A DNA stretch of 5,769 bases from a bacterium (lineage in GTDB: Bacteria > Chlamydiota > Chlamydiia > Chlamydiales > JAFEGQ01), in contig JAKBAF010000098.1 of NCBI GenBank assembly GCA_021809305.1, positions 1 through 5,769 on the forward strand, read 5' to 3'. Below, piece by piece: positions 1 to 5,704 of the stretch. The notes below the pieces were generated by a model. The model searched no databases and was not told where the DNA came from. It saw only the letters and a list, made by a program, of their open reading frames with translations. Every line of letters begins with the position of its first letter. Within the stretch, counting starts at the first letter, position 1. A program made the translations under genes and the position numbers.

Positions 1-503
1 TGGTATTCGATAACAACTCCTTCCAAGGAGCCTCTCTGGTAGGAGAAGAGAGCAAGTGGACGGCCCGCTTCATCCCAGACCTCCGCGGGTCCATCAAAGA
101 GGTAGGTGGTGATGGAGGAGTCTTCCACATCGGGCTCTCCACCAACAACTTGCGCGCAGAGCTTCCGCTGCCCAGAAGAGTGCCACTCCTGGTAGAGGCC
201 AGAGGCCCTTGAATTGACAACCTGCAGATAGCGCTTGACCTGGCCGTTTGGGTAGTAGCTGGTAATGTAGGTGCGAAGAGAGCCCTCTTTCTCCTTGCCA
301 TAGACGCGAACGACCTTTCGGTAGGGCTGCGCGAGGAGAAAGTTGACCGCTCGGTAGCGCTCTAATCTATCTCTAGCACGAATGGTTTCGGTCAGCCCGT
401 GCGGATCGACAAGGGTCAAGCTAACAAGCTTCTCAGCCTTGGCGTGACCGTTGGTTGTAAAAAGAAGCAGAGATGCAACAAAAAAGTAGATAACAGCTTT
501 CAT
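1..503 (-). CDS. Secreted MORN-variant repeat protein (YwqK-like), 3' end beyond the window
   Basis: I translated this from the ATG at 503-501. The frame stays open for 167 complete codons to the window edge, so the C-terminus is missing. Residues 1-23 look like a Sec signal peptide: MK, a hydrophobic core (VIYFFVASLLLF), then an AKA cleavage site before EK. From about residue 78 the protein has degenerate repeats of the MORN-variant type (Pfam MORN_2; YwqK-like), with an aromatic residue, then NG/SG/AG, a basic residue, and G at the end: YYPNGQVKRY (83-92), EWHSSGQRKL (106-115) and EVWDEAGRPLALFSY (141-155), each followed by a short turn ending in Gly. An EY at 166-167 may open another unit. 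Such proteins are often labelled 'antitoxin' by homology to YwqK. Nothing here supports a toxin-antitoxin role, since there is a signal peptide and a secretion-gene neighbour. The ATG overlaps the upstream TGA (ATGA), and a weak GAGAG lies five bases before the start. The precise function is unknown. Confidence 0.8.
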   Translation of the reverse strand, partial: MKAVIYFFVASLLLFTTNGHAKAEKLVSLTLVDPHGLTETIRARDRLERYRAVNFLLAQPYRKVVRVYGKEKEGSLRTYITSYYPNGQVKRYLQVVNSRASGLYQEWHSSGQRKLCAQVVGGEPDVEDSSITTYLFDGPAEVWDEAGRPLALFSYQRGSLEGVVIEY

Positions 504-1162
504 GGAAACTCTCGCTGCAACAATTTTAAATCGAGAAGGAAGACTTCATTATCTCTGTCGATCTCTTTTCTTGTGAGTTTAAAATCGGTGATCAGCAGAC
601 AGGGGCGCCCCTTTGGCAGTTGATACCCCTCGAGATCAAGGCCCTCTATCAGTGCAAGAAGGATGAGGAGATCGCGGCTGTTTAGCTGAATTGGGTGGGC
701 AAATGAGGCGGATGTTTCGCGCAGATCATCGTAGGAATCGATGGCGCCCTCACAAAAGCTAATCTGATTGCTCCGCCCCTGTAGGAAATCAAGCCTTGCT
801 AGAACCTCTCGAAGGGGCAAGCTTGGGTCCTGAGCGATGAGCTGCTCAAGCATCGCTCGCTCCTCCTGCAAGAGGCTTAAGGGCTCAAGATGGTGGTAGA
901 GATAGAAGCGATCGGCGTCACCAAAAATATGACGAATAGCCGCCCCTTGAGCCCCCTTAGCCTGGCTCTCTAAAGCGCAAACGTAGAGAGAGTGCATCAT
1001 TTGCTCCTCATCCGAGAGGCGCCTCCTCTCTGCACAGACGTAGATGAGGGCGATGAGCGGAAGCATGAGTCCAACAAAGAGGAGATAGCCAAGAGCGCGT
1101 CGCTGCGGAATCTTCCCCCTCAATCGCCCCTGCCCGGCTGGTCGCGCGATCCTACTTTTCAC
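500..1162 (-). CDS. Uncharacterised single-pass inner-membrane protein, possible GspM/PilO-position partner
   Basis: This 220-aa protein starts at a GTG (1162-1160) that overlaps the TGA of the GspL-like gene, and its own TGA overlaps the ATG of the MORN-like gene. I do not recognise the family. Residues 1-22 are strongly basic (R4, R7, R13, R15, K17, R21, R22), followed by one hydrophobic segment at about 24-44 (ALGYLLFVGLMLPLIALIYV). The positive-inside rule therefore predicts a cytoplasmic N-terminus and a periplasmic body. Residues 45-130 are mostly helical in character, with many Leu, Glu and Arg (LQEERAMLEQLI, LREVLARLDFLQG), and could coil. The C-terminal third (about 158-220) alternates hydrophobic and charged residues and ends LLQREFP. 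The layout (short basic tail, one membrane helix, helical periplasmic part) and the place directly after a GspL-like gene match GspM or PilO, but I see no diagnostic motif, so that is inference. The GTG start is favoured because it keeps the membrane helix and the overlap. Confidence 0.8.
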   Translation of the reverse strand: MKSRIARPAGQGRLRGKIPQRRALGYLLFVGLMLPLIALIYVCAERRRLSDEEQMMHSLYVCALESQAKGAQGAAIRHIFGDADRFYLYHHLEPLSLLQEERAMLEQLIAQDPSLPLREVLARLDFLQGRSNQISFCEGAIDSYDDLRETSASFAHPIQLNSRDLLILLALIEGLDLEGYQLPKGRPCLLITDFKLTRKEIDRDNEVFLLDLKLLQREFP

Positions 1163-2808
1163 GAGTTTGCAGCTTCTCTATATTTGGTCCGGTCAAGAAG
1201 GAAGAAGGAGGCGTGGTAGTGCCCTCCCTGGCCGCTCCACTTAACTCCAAGCGTTGGATCGACAAAGTCGCTGCTCGCAAGGAGGGCATCATGAAAGTCC
1301 CTCGCAATAGCTGGGCTCTCCGATGAAAAATCGAGCTCAATCCGAACCTGATAGTGCTCTCCTGGGTTCTTCCCACCTGGCCGCTTACACATCGAATACT
1401 GCAGTCCATCGATCCGGATAGCCGAGCGCACCTCCCCGCTAATCGGGTCCTTGACAGTTGTTGCTGGATGGGAACCTAGCCATCCCAACAAATCACCCAC
1501 CCTTGGCAGATCTGGGAGCAGTGGAAAGCTCTTGCGATTTCCCTTAAATTGGCCCGCCATCTCTTGGGCCTGCCTCAGGAGTTCAGCTGACGGAAGGCGC
1601 TGTCCAGCGGGAGGCGCCGGCTGTTTGCTCTCCCCCTCTTCCTGGCTATGAAGGGTAAGGGCCGCAAGGCCATTGAACTCCTGCACGATCACCCCCTCCC
1701 TCTTCAAGCCAACTGCCTTCCCAAGCGCGAGTATGGCGCCTGCAAGAAGAACGCAGAGAGAGAAGTAAGCGATCAGCCCCTTCTGCAGCCGCCTCCAAGG
1801 CCTTGGATGGCCGAATTCACGCTTGCGGAAATTGACAGGGGTCACATCAAGGCTAAGAGCGCTAAGACCAAGTCCGAGCGGAACAGCAAAAGAGGCTACA
1901 TCTCCAAGAGGTGCGCAAAAAGGAGATCTCTCTGGCATCTCCGCAATTGGAACATCGAGCCCTTGGGCAAGGTAGGCCGAAAGATTGTGGAGTCTTGCAA
2001 TGTCGCCGGAGAGAAAGATCTGACCGATTGCAATGCCCTGGTGCTTCTTTGAGGTCAGGGCTAAAAAGGTCTTGCCAATCTCGCCTCGATACGACTCGGC
2101 CCGAGAGGAGGTCTTCTTTGCCTGAGCAGGGTCTGGAAAATAGAGGTTGATGGACTCCTCTTTCGGAAGCCCCTCCAGTAGGTGCAGGGAGCCAAGCGAT
2201 AGACTGCGCGCAGCTACTACCTTCCCTCCGCGAACGATAGCTGCAACGGTGGCATCAGAGCTCACATGGAGTATTCCTTGAGGCTCCTCCGATGGTAGGA
2301 GGCGGTAGAGAAGAGCTGCTAGTGCCGCTTGGGGACACGATGTGCGCTCTGGCTCAACCCCTGCACGCCTCAGCTCATCGAGGTGGTTGGAGAGCCGCTC
2401 TTTGCGCACCGTCAGAACGACGAGATTAGCGCCCTCCGCATCACGGCTCAAGACAACTCGATCAAAGAGCACCTCCTCTAGAGGAAAGGGGAGCAGCGCC
2501 TCCACCTGGAAATCGAGGACGGCGTCTATCTCTTTGTCGCGCTTTAAGCTAAGCCTCAGCTGGCGCACCCAGACATCGCCTGGCGGCAGAGAAGAGACCA
2601 GGATCTCACTCTCAAGTCCAGCTAAGGCGATGCGGCAGGCGTCAAGCAGCGGTATCCCGCCCCCCTCATCTCCTCCCTTTTCAACATCTACCTCGATAAG
2701 GCGCTCTACCTTAACGCTTCCGCGCTCAACGACAACAACGGCCACCTTGATTGAGGTCGAGGTGAGCTCAATCCCAACAGCTCTCTCACCTATCGGTTGG
2801 ATCTCCAT
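1159..2808 (-). CDS. GspL-like protein: PilM-type actin fold fused to a PilN-like membrane/periplasmic part
   Basis: This 549-aa protein probably belongs to the inner-membrane assembly platform of a type II secretion or type IV pilus system. The N-terminal part (about 10-320) reads as a PilM/GspL actin-like domain: AVGIELTSTSIKVAVV (10-25) at the first phosphate-loop position, DFQVEALLPFPLEEVLFDRV (99-118), which closely fits the PilM signature around 'PFP.EE', ILHVSSDATVAAIVRGGKVV (179-198) at the second loop position, and IFLSGDIARLHNL (264-276) at the adenosine-loop position. The acidic or Gly residues normal in the first two loops are replaced (ELTS, VSSD), so ATP turnover is doubtful. 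Next come PVNFRKREF (324-332), as at the start of PilN, one membrane helix at about 344-364, a Pro/Gln/Glu linker near 388-405, and a periplasmic domain whose YQVRIELDFSSESPAIARDF (486-505) resembles the ferredoxin-like fold of PilN/GspL. I chose the ATG at 2808 over the in-frame ATG at 2850 because AAGGTGA lies just before it, while the earlier ATG has no ribosome site and overlaps a -10-like element. It heads a three-gene operon. Confidence 0.8.
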   Translation of the reverse strand: MEIQPIGERAVGIELTSTSIKVAVVVVERGSVKVERLIEVDVEKGGDEGGGIPLLDACRIALAGLESEILVSSLPPGDVWVRQLRLSLKRDKEIDAVLDFQVEALLPFPLEEVLFDRVVLSRDAEGANLVVLTVRKERLSNHLDELRRAGVEPERTSCPQAALAALLYRLLPSEEPQGILHVSSDATVAAIVRGGKVVAARSLSLGSLHLLEGLPKEESINLYFPDPAQAKKTSSRAESYRGEIGKTFLALTSKKHQGIAIGQIFLSGDIARLHNLSAYLAQGLDVPIAEMPERSPFCAPLGDVASFAVPLGLGLSALSLDVTPVNFRKREFGHPRPWRRLQKGLIAYFSLCVLLAGAILALGKAVGLKREGVIVQEFNGLAALTLHSQEEGESKQPAPPAGQRLPSAELLRQAQEMAGQFKGNRKSFPLLPDLPRVGDLLGWLGSHPATTVKDPISGEVRSAIRIDGLQYSMCKRPGGKNPGEHYQVRIELDFSSESPAIARDFHDALLASSDFVDPTLGVKWSGQGGHYHASFFLLDRTKYREAANS

Positions 2809-2816
2809 CTCACCTT
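2809..2816 (-). promoter_or_regulatory. Ribosome binding site deciding the start of the GspL-like gene
   Basis: On the minus strand, AAGGTGAG directly precedes the ATG at 2808-2806. The AGGTGA part is complementary to the 3' end of 16S rRNA (UCACCU). The spacing is tight but usable. The alternative in-frame ATG at 2850 is preceded by CCAGCCTACT, with no purine-rich site, so this element favours the 549-residue form. Confidence 0.55.
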
Positions 2817-2821
2817 GAGGG

Positions 2822-2850
2822 TTACTTTTTTCTCTCCCAGACGATATCAT
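2822..2850 (+). promoter_or_regulatory. Candidate promoter for yggT-dusB
   Basis: TTACTT (2822-2827) and TATCAT (2845-2850) are separated by exactly 17 bases. The -10 element matches TATAAT at five of six positions. The -35 element is poor, matching TTGACA only at its first two positions. If used, transcription would begin near 2857 and leave a leader of about 90 bases before the yggT ATG. This is a sequence-only guess. Confidence 0.3.
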
Positions 2851-2851
2851 A
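2846..2851 (-). promoter_or_regulatory. Candidate -10 element for the GspL-like operon
   Basis: Read on the minus strand this is TATGAT, five of six matches to TATAAT, about 38 bases before the ATG at 2808. That would leave a leader of roughly 30 bases. No good -35 hexamer sits 17 bases upstream; a TTGAGC is present but too close (12 bases). It shares most of its bases with the plus-strand -10 candidate. Low certainty. Confidence 0.3.
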
Positions 2852-2948
2852 GTAGGCTGGATTGCTCAACCCGTAGTCCAGAAGAAAGAGAAGAGAAAAA
2901 TGGTAACTCTACTTTTTCCTGCAACACTCTCTAAAAGGCTCAGCAGAG

Positions 2949-3206
2949 ATGGCCATCTTTAGACAGATTATCGACCTCCTCTTTCTCGTATACACGGTCA
3001 TGCTCATCGCACGGGTCATCGGCTCCTGGTTCCCTGATTGGAGCGGCCACGCCCTCTTCCGCTTCATCGCCCACTACACCGACCCCTATCTCAACCTCTT
3101 TCGCAAGATCATCCCCCCAATTGGGATCATCGATATCAGCCCTCTCTTCGCCTTTATCGCCCTTAGCGTTGCACGCTGGTTTATTGTCGGCATCCTCCTA
3201 CGCTAG
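2949..3206 (+). CDS. yggT: YggT-family integral membrane protein (single repeat)
   Basis: This 85-aa protein has two membrane helices, at about 4-26 and 65-83, with a short polar connection. It carries the YggT family hallmark between them: DPYLNLFRKIIPP (45-57) followed by G59 and IDISP (61-65), as well as GSWFPDW (25-31) at the end of the first helix. The length fits the one-repeat form (as in YlmG-type proteins of Gram-positive bacteria and plastids) rather than the two-repeat E. coli YggT of about 190 residues. The family is linked in other organisms to cell division and membrane or chromosome organisation, and in E. coli to osmotic tolerance, but its molecular role is unresolved. The start is the ATG at 2949, with AAAAGG ten bases before it. 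The stop lies nine bases ahead of dusB, so the two are very likely cotranscribed. Codons strongly favour C in the third position (ATC, CTC, GCC), as in dusB. Confidence 0.9.
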   Translation: MAIFRQIIDLLFLVYTVMLIARVIGSWFPDWSGHALFRFIAHYTDPYLNLFRKIIPPIGIIDISPLFAFIALSVARWFIVGILLR

Positions 3207-3215
3207 AGAGAAATT

Positions 3216-4208
3216 ATGAATCACTTAAAAGAACCCCTTGTTATCGGGTCACTCACCCTTCCCAACCGAATCATCCACTCACCCCTCGCCGGCTGCTCCG
3301 ATTTTCCCTTCCGCCAGATGGTTCGCCGCTTTAGCAGCAGCCTCATCTATTGCGAGATGGTCAAGATGGATCCCCTCGTTCGCCACGACAAGGGGACCTA
3401 TCAGTTGCTCGATTTTGATGAGACCATGCATCCCATTGGCGCTCAGCTCTGCGGCTCAAAGCCTGAGCTTGCCGCCGCCTCTGCCCGGATCATCGAAGAG
3501 CTCGGCTTCGATGTCATCGATCTCAACTGCGGCTGCCCCGTTGACAAGGTGACAAAAGATGGCAGCGGATCCGGTCTCCTTCGCCACCCAGAGCGCATCG
3601 GTGAGATCCTCTCTAACATCATCAGCGCCGTCAAAATACCCGTTACGGTCAAGATTCGCATCGGCTGGGACGACGACACCATCAACGCAAGCGAGGTCGT
3701 CGCCACAGCTGAGCGCGCCGGCGCAGCCCTCGTCGCCATCCACGGGCGAACACGAGAGCAGGGCTACAACGGAAAAGCCAACCGCGATGTCATACGCGAT
3801 GCAAAACTTGCCGCCAAAGCCGTACCCGTTGCCGGCAATGGAGACATCTTCGACCCGGGCTCCGCCCTCCATATGTTCGAGCACACCGCCTGCGACGCCA
3901 TACTTATCTCCCGCGGCATACTCGGCCAGCCCTTCCTCGCCCAAGATATCCTCCACACACTAGATGGGCGCGAGCTACCTAAGCGGACCCCACAAGACTC
4001 CCTCAACCTCCTCATCGACCACCTCACTCTCATCGAAGCCTATCAAGCCGATAAGCGCCCCACCCTCGAGGTCCGCCGCGTCGGTCCCTGGTACTGCAAA
4101 GAGATCCCCAATATCTCCTCTCTCCGAGGAGCCTTAAGCAAAGTGGCCTCCATCCACGAGGCAAAAGAGCTCGTCCACACCTTCATCAAGAGCTCCGGCA
4201 GCGCGTAA
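3216..4208 (+). CDS. dusB: tRNA-dihydrouridine synthase, DusB type
   Basis: This 330-aa flavoenzyme would reduce uridine to dihydrouridine in the D-loop of tRNA using FMN and NAD(P)H, in the cytoplasm. The length matches the family (about 320-350), so the gene looks complete. Visible landmarks are SPLAGCSDFPFR (22-33) at the start of the TIM barrel, CEMV (46-49), GAQLCG (75-80), and the Dus signature DLNCGCPVDKV (102-112), with C107 of GCP as the expected catalytic acid that protonates uridine. Then come KIRIGW (146-151), HGRTREQGYNG (176-186), GNGDI (207-211) and SRGILGQPF (232-240), which form the FMN site. The C-terminal helical RNA-binding part begins near 260, and RRVGPWYCKEIP (287-298) aligns well with the same part of E. 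coli DusB. HGRTR and the C-terminal pattern favour DusB over DusA or DusC. A weak GAGAG precedes the ATG, nine bases after the yggT stop. The coding strand is markedly C-rich. Confidence 0.95.
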   Translation: MNHLKEPLVIGSLTLPNRIIHSPLAGCSDFPFRQMVRRFSSSLIYCEMVKMDPLVRHDKGTYQLLDFDETMHPIGAQLCGSKPELAAASARIIEELGFDVIDLNCGCPVDKVTKDGSGSGLLRHPERIGEILSNIISAVKIPVTVKIRIGWDDDTINASEVVATAERAGAALVAIHGRTREQGYNGKANRDVIRDAKLAAKAVPVAGNGDIFDPGSALHMFEHTACDAILISRGILGQPFLAQDILHTLDGRELPKRTPQDSLNLLIDHLTLIEAYQADKRPTLEVRRVGPWYCKEIPNISSLRGALSKVASIHEAKELVHTFIKSSGSA

Positions 4209-4237
4209 CTGTTCATGATCGAATCGGCGCATGCAGG
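4209..4237. other. 29-base convergent gap between dusB and the autotransporter gene
   Basis: The stops of two convergent genes (TAA of dusB, TAA of the autotransporter gene read from the other strand) lie 29 bases apart. The gap holds small palindromes (TCATGA, GCATGC) but no GC-rich hairpin followed by a T-run on either strand. I cannot identify an intrinsic terminator here. Confidence 0.6.
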
Positions 4238-5704
4238 TTAAAAATCAATGGCCAGTTCAACCATTCCTTGATGGTCAAAGTGGGTGCTACTTCTCTCATA
4301 GTCATAAACAAGTTGAATGGAAAAGGTAGAATTGAACAGGTAGGTTAGGCTCCCGCCGATGTTCCAGGTATCCCGATCGATGGTGGGTCCCGTATTGACA
4401 AAGCTCCCTCCTGCAGCACCAAGGCCTGTAAATGAGGCGGTCACGTTGAGAGTGTCATCAATAAAATCATGGAGCCACAAGGAGTGCACTTCGGGGATGA
4501 ACAGGCCGCAATGCCACTTCACAAAATAGGCTACTTTGGCTCCGAGGCCAGATTCTACGAAATCGTACTGCTGCCTGTTTATATGTAGGTCAAGTGAGTT
4601 AGCGCCCGTTTCTGTATAATCATTAATATTAAGGTGGGTATACAAGACCGAAGCGAGCGGCGTAAGCTCAAAGCAATGGGAGTAGTACTGGTATCCAGCC
4701 ACGGCAAATCCCGAGTACTCTTGTCCATCATATTTGGCGCCAGCTGTACGGTTTACACTGGGAAAGGAGATCTGCCGTGTGCCATCGTATCGGTTCCATC
4801 CAAAGGAGAAGCCGCCATCTACAAACCAAGAGTTAGTGTCGTAGGTAAAATAGAGAGTGCCCTGGTAGTCGTGGAGGGTGGTTTTGTTGCCAAATGCGCT
4901 CTCGTCTAAATCGGTGACGGCTATGCCACCACCGACCCCTGCGCGCAAGTAGCAGATGATTGGCAGCTCAAATGCCAGCATACCGCCCCATGTGGTAGCC
5001 CTATAGCCATTGAGCTGATCTTTACTATCTTGGTGCCCATAAGTGCCGAAGCCCCCTCCCCAGACCCTTGGGCCTGTGCAGAGCGTATCGCAAGGGCTGC
5101 AACAGGGCCTGGCAATGAGCTCCCTGCAAGGGGGGCAGCAATTAGTTCGACAGCATGTGTATCGGTTGCGCTGTAGATGCTCGAGCCAAACCCTTTGAAA
5201 CTCTCTTACGGTATTGAAGCCCTCTCTAGCTACCCCAATAAGTCCAGGAGCTGGAGCGATCTGTAGGAGAGCCGTCTGTAGTGGATCACCACTTAGGCCA
5301 ATAAGTTGCGATTCAACGTAGGCGAGGTCACTGCCGGGGTTGGCAACGGCGACGGGGATAAGAGCATTTAGAACCTCTCCAACCGCAATTGCAACTGGAT
5401 TTGTTACTAGTTGGGATATGGGGACAAGTGTCGGGATAATGATGATACTACCGTTTATGTTGCTGCCAACAAAGGTGTATCGAGGGCTACTGCTCGTTAC
5501 GAAAACGGGTATGTTGCTCGGTCCTGTTGCCACATCAACGACAAGTAGAGGCGCTCCTGTTAGAAGCGCTTGGTTTGCGATATTGGCATTAACCGTCACG
5601 CTAGGCGCTGGAATATGAGTCCCCTTGCCAGGTGCAAGTACCTTACCAAGGAGGGTATTGGAATTGATGGTTGTGACAATGGTGCTACTAACTGGTAAGG
5701 TCAA
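4238..5704 (-). CDS. Autotransporter (type V secretion) C-terminal part with Cys-rich linker; 5' end incomplete or disrupted
   Basis: Read from the TTG at 5704 this gives 488 residues of an outer-membrane autotransporter. Residues 1-120 are rich in Val, Ile, Thr, Ser and Asn, like the end of a beta-helical passenger. Residues 124-181 look like the linker helix that threads the barrel (SDLAYVESQL, REFQRVWLEHLQRNR). Residues 184-209 hold nine cysteines. From PRVWGGGFGTYG (212-223) to the end, about 275 residues of alternating amphipathic strands with aromatic girdles and Gly turns form a barrel of the usual size for the autotransporter domain (Pfam PF03797). The last residues, ELAIDF, end in the Phe recognised by the Bam machinery. 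There is no signal peptide after the TTG, and the frame continues upstream in passenger-like sequence to a TAA at 5761-5759, so the true start lies elsewhere. Chlamydial Pmp-like proteins are a plausible relative, but I see no GGA(I/L/V) or FxxN repeats in this fragment. It is convergent with dusB and more AT-rich than it. Confidence 0.85.
   Translation of the reverse strand: MTLPVSSTIVTTINSNTLLGKVLAPGKGTHIPAPSVTVNANIANQALLTGAPLLVVDVATGPSNIPVFVTSSSPRYTFVGSNINGSIIIIPTLVPISQLVTNPVAIAVGEVLNALIPVAVANPGSDLAYVESQLIGLSGDPLQTALLQIAPAPGLIGVAREGFNTVREFQRVWLEHLQRNRYTCCRTNCCPPCRELIARPCCSPCDTLCTGPRVWGGGFGTYGHQDSKDQLNGYRATTWGGMLAFELPIICYLRAGVGGGIAVTDLDESAFGNKTTLHDYQGTLYFTYDTNSWFVDGGFSFGWNRYDGTRQISFPSVNRTAGAKYDGQEYSGFAVAGYQYYSHCFELTPLASVLYTHLNINDYTETGANSLDLHINRQQYDFVESGLGAKVAYFVKWHCGLFIPEVHSLWLHDFIDDTLNVTASFTGLGAAGGSFVNTGPTIDRDTWNIGGSLTYLFNSTFSIQLVYDYERSSTHFDHQGMVELAIDF
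5078..5155 (-). other. Nine-cysteine segment between linker helix and barrel of the autotransporter
   Basis: Residues 184-209 of the protein (counted from the TTG at 5704) contain C184, C185, C189, C190, C193, C201, C202, C205 and C209. The pattern contains a repeated unit, CCPPC (189-193) and CCSPC (201-205), preceded by another CC pair. The rest of the visible protein has only three cysteines (C251, C344, C399). The placement, immediately after the linker helix and before the first barrel strand, would put the cluster at the periplasmic mouth of the barrel or within its lumen. Confidence 0.75.

Larger units (their letters stand above)
2809..2948. promoter_or_regulatory. Divergent intergenic region between the GspL-like operon and yggT-dusB
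   Basis: These 140 bases separate two divergent start codons and must hold the promoters of both transcription units unless either has an internal one. Visible content: ATGATATCAT-like sequence at 2843-2851 giving back-to-back -10 candidates, a purine-rich tract at about 2881-2900, an AT-rich inverted repeat (GAAAAA at 2895-2900, TTTTTC at 2913-2918) with a 12-base loop that is too weak to call a terminator, and AAAAGG at 2933-2938, ten bases before the yggT ATG, as a possible weak ribosome site. No clear operator or riboswitch is visible. Confidence 0.6.

Noticed and set aside
1..503. YwqK-type antitoxin of a toxin-antitoxin pair
   Set aside because: The protein has a signal peptide, no toxin gene is adjacent, and the upstream genes belong to a membrane assembly platform. 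The label would rest only on MORN-variant homology.
1648..2052. 134-codon plus-strand open frame
   Set aside because: Antisense to the GspL-like gene, with no ribosome site or recognisable motif, whereas the minus-strand frame carries PilM signatures.
2342..2818. 158-codon plus-strand open frame rich in Ser, Arg and Thr
   Set aside because: It lies wholly opposite the GspL-like gene, has low-complexity composition typical of an antisense shadow, and shows no domain.
2895..2918. AT-rich inverted repeat GAAAAA/TTTTTC with a 12-base loop, considered as a terminator
   Set aside because: The stem is six base pairs, almost all A-T, with no GC core. It lies between divergent genes, where no terminator is needed.
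3456..3956. 166-codon minus-strand open frame within dusB
   Set aside because: The plus-strand frame here encodes the catalytic and FMN motifs of DusB. The opposite frame is open only because of the C-rich codon use.
4209..4240. Bidirectional terminator between convergent genes
   Set aside because: Only short palindromes (TCATGA, GCATGC) are present, with no stable hairpin and T-run on either strand.
5702..5704. TTG as the genuine start of the autotransporter
   Set aside because: Only a weak GGAG lies five bases before it, no signal peptide follows, and passenger-like coding sequence continues upstream. I keep it only as the left limit of a startable frame.
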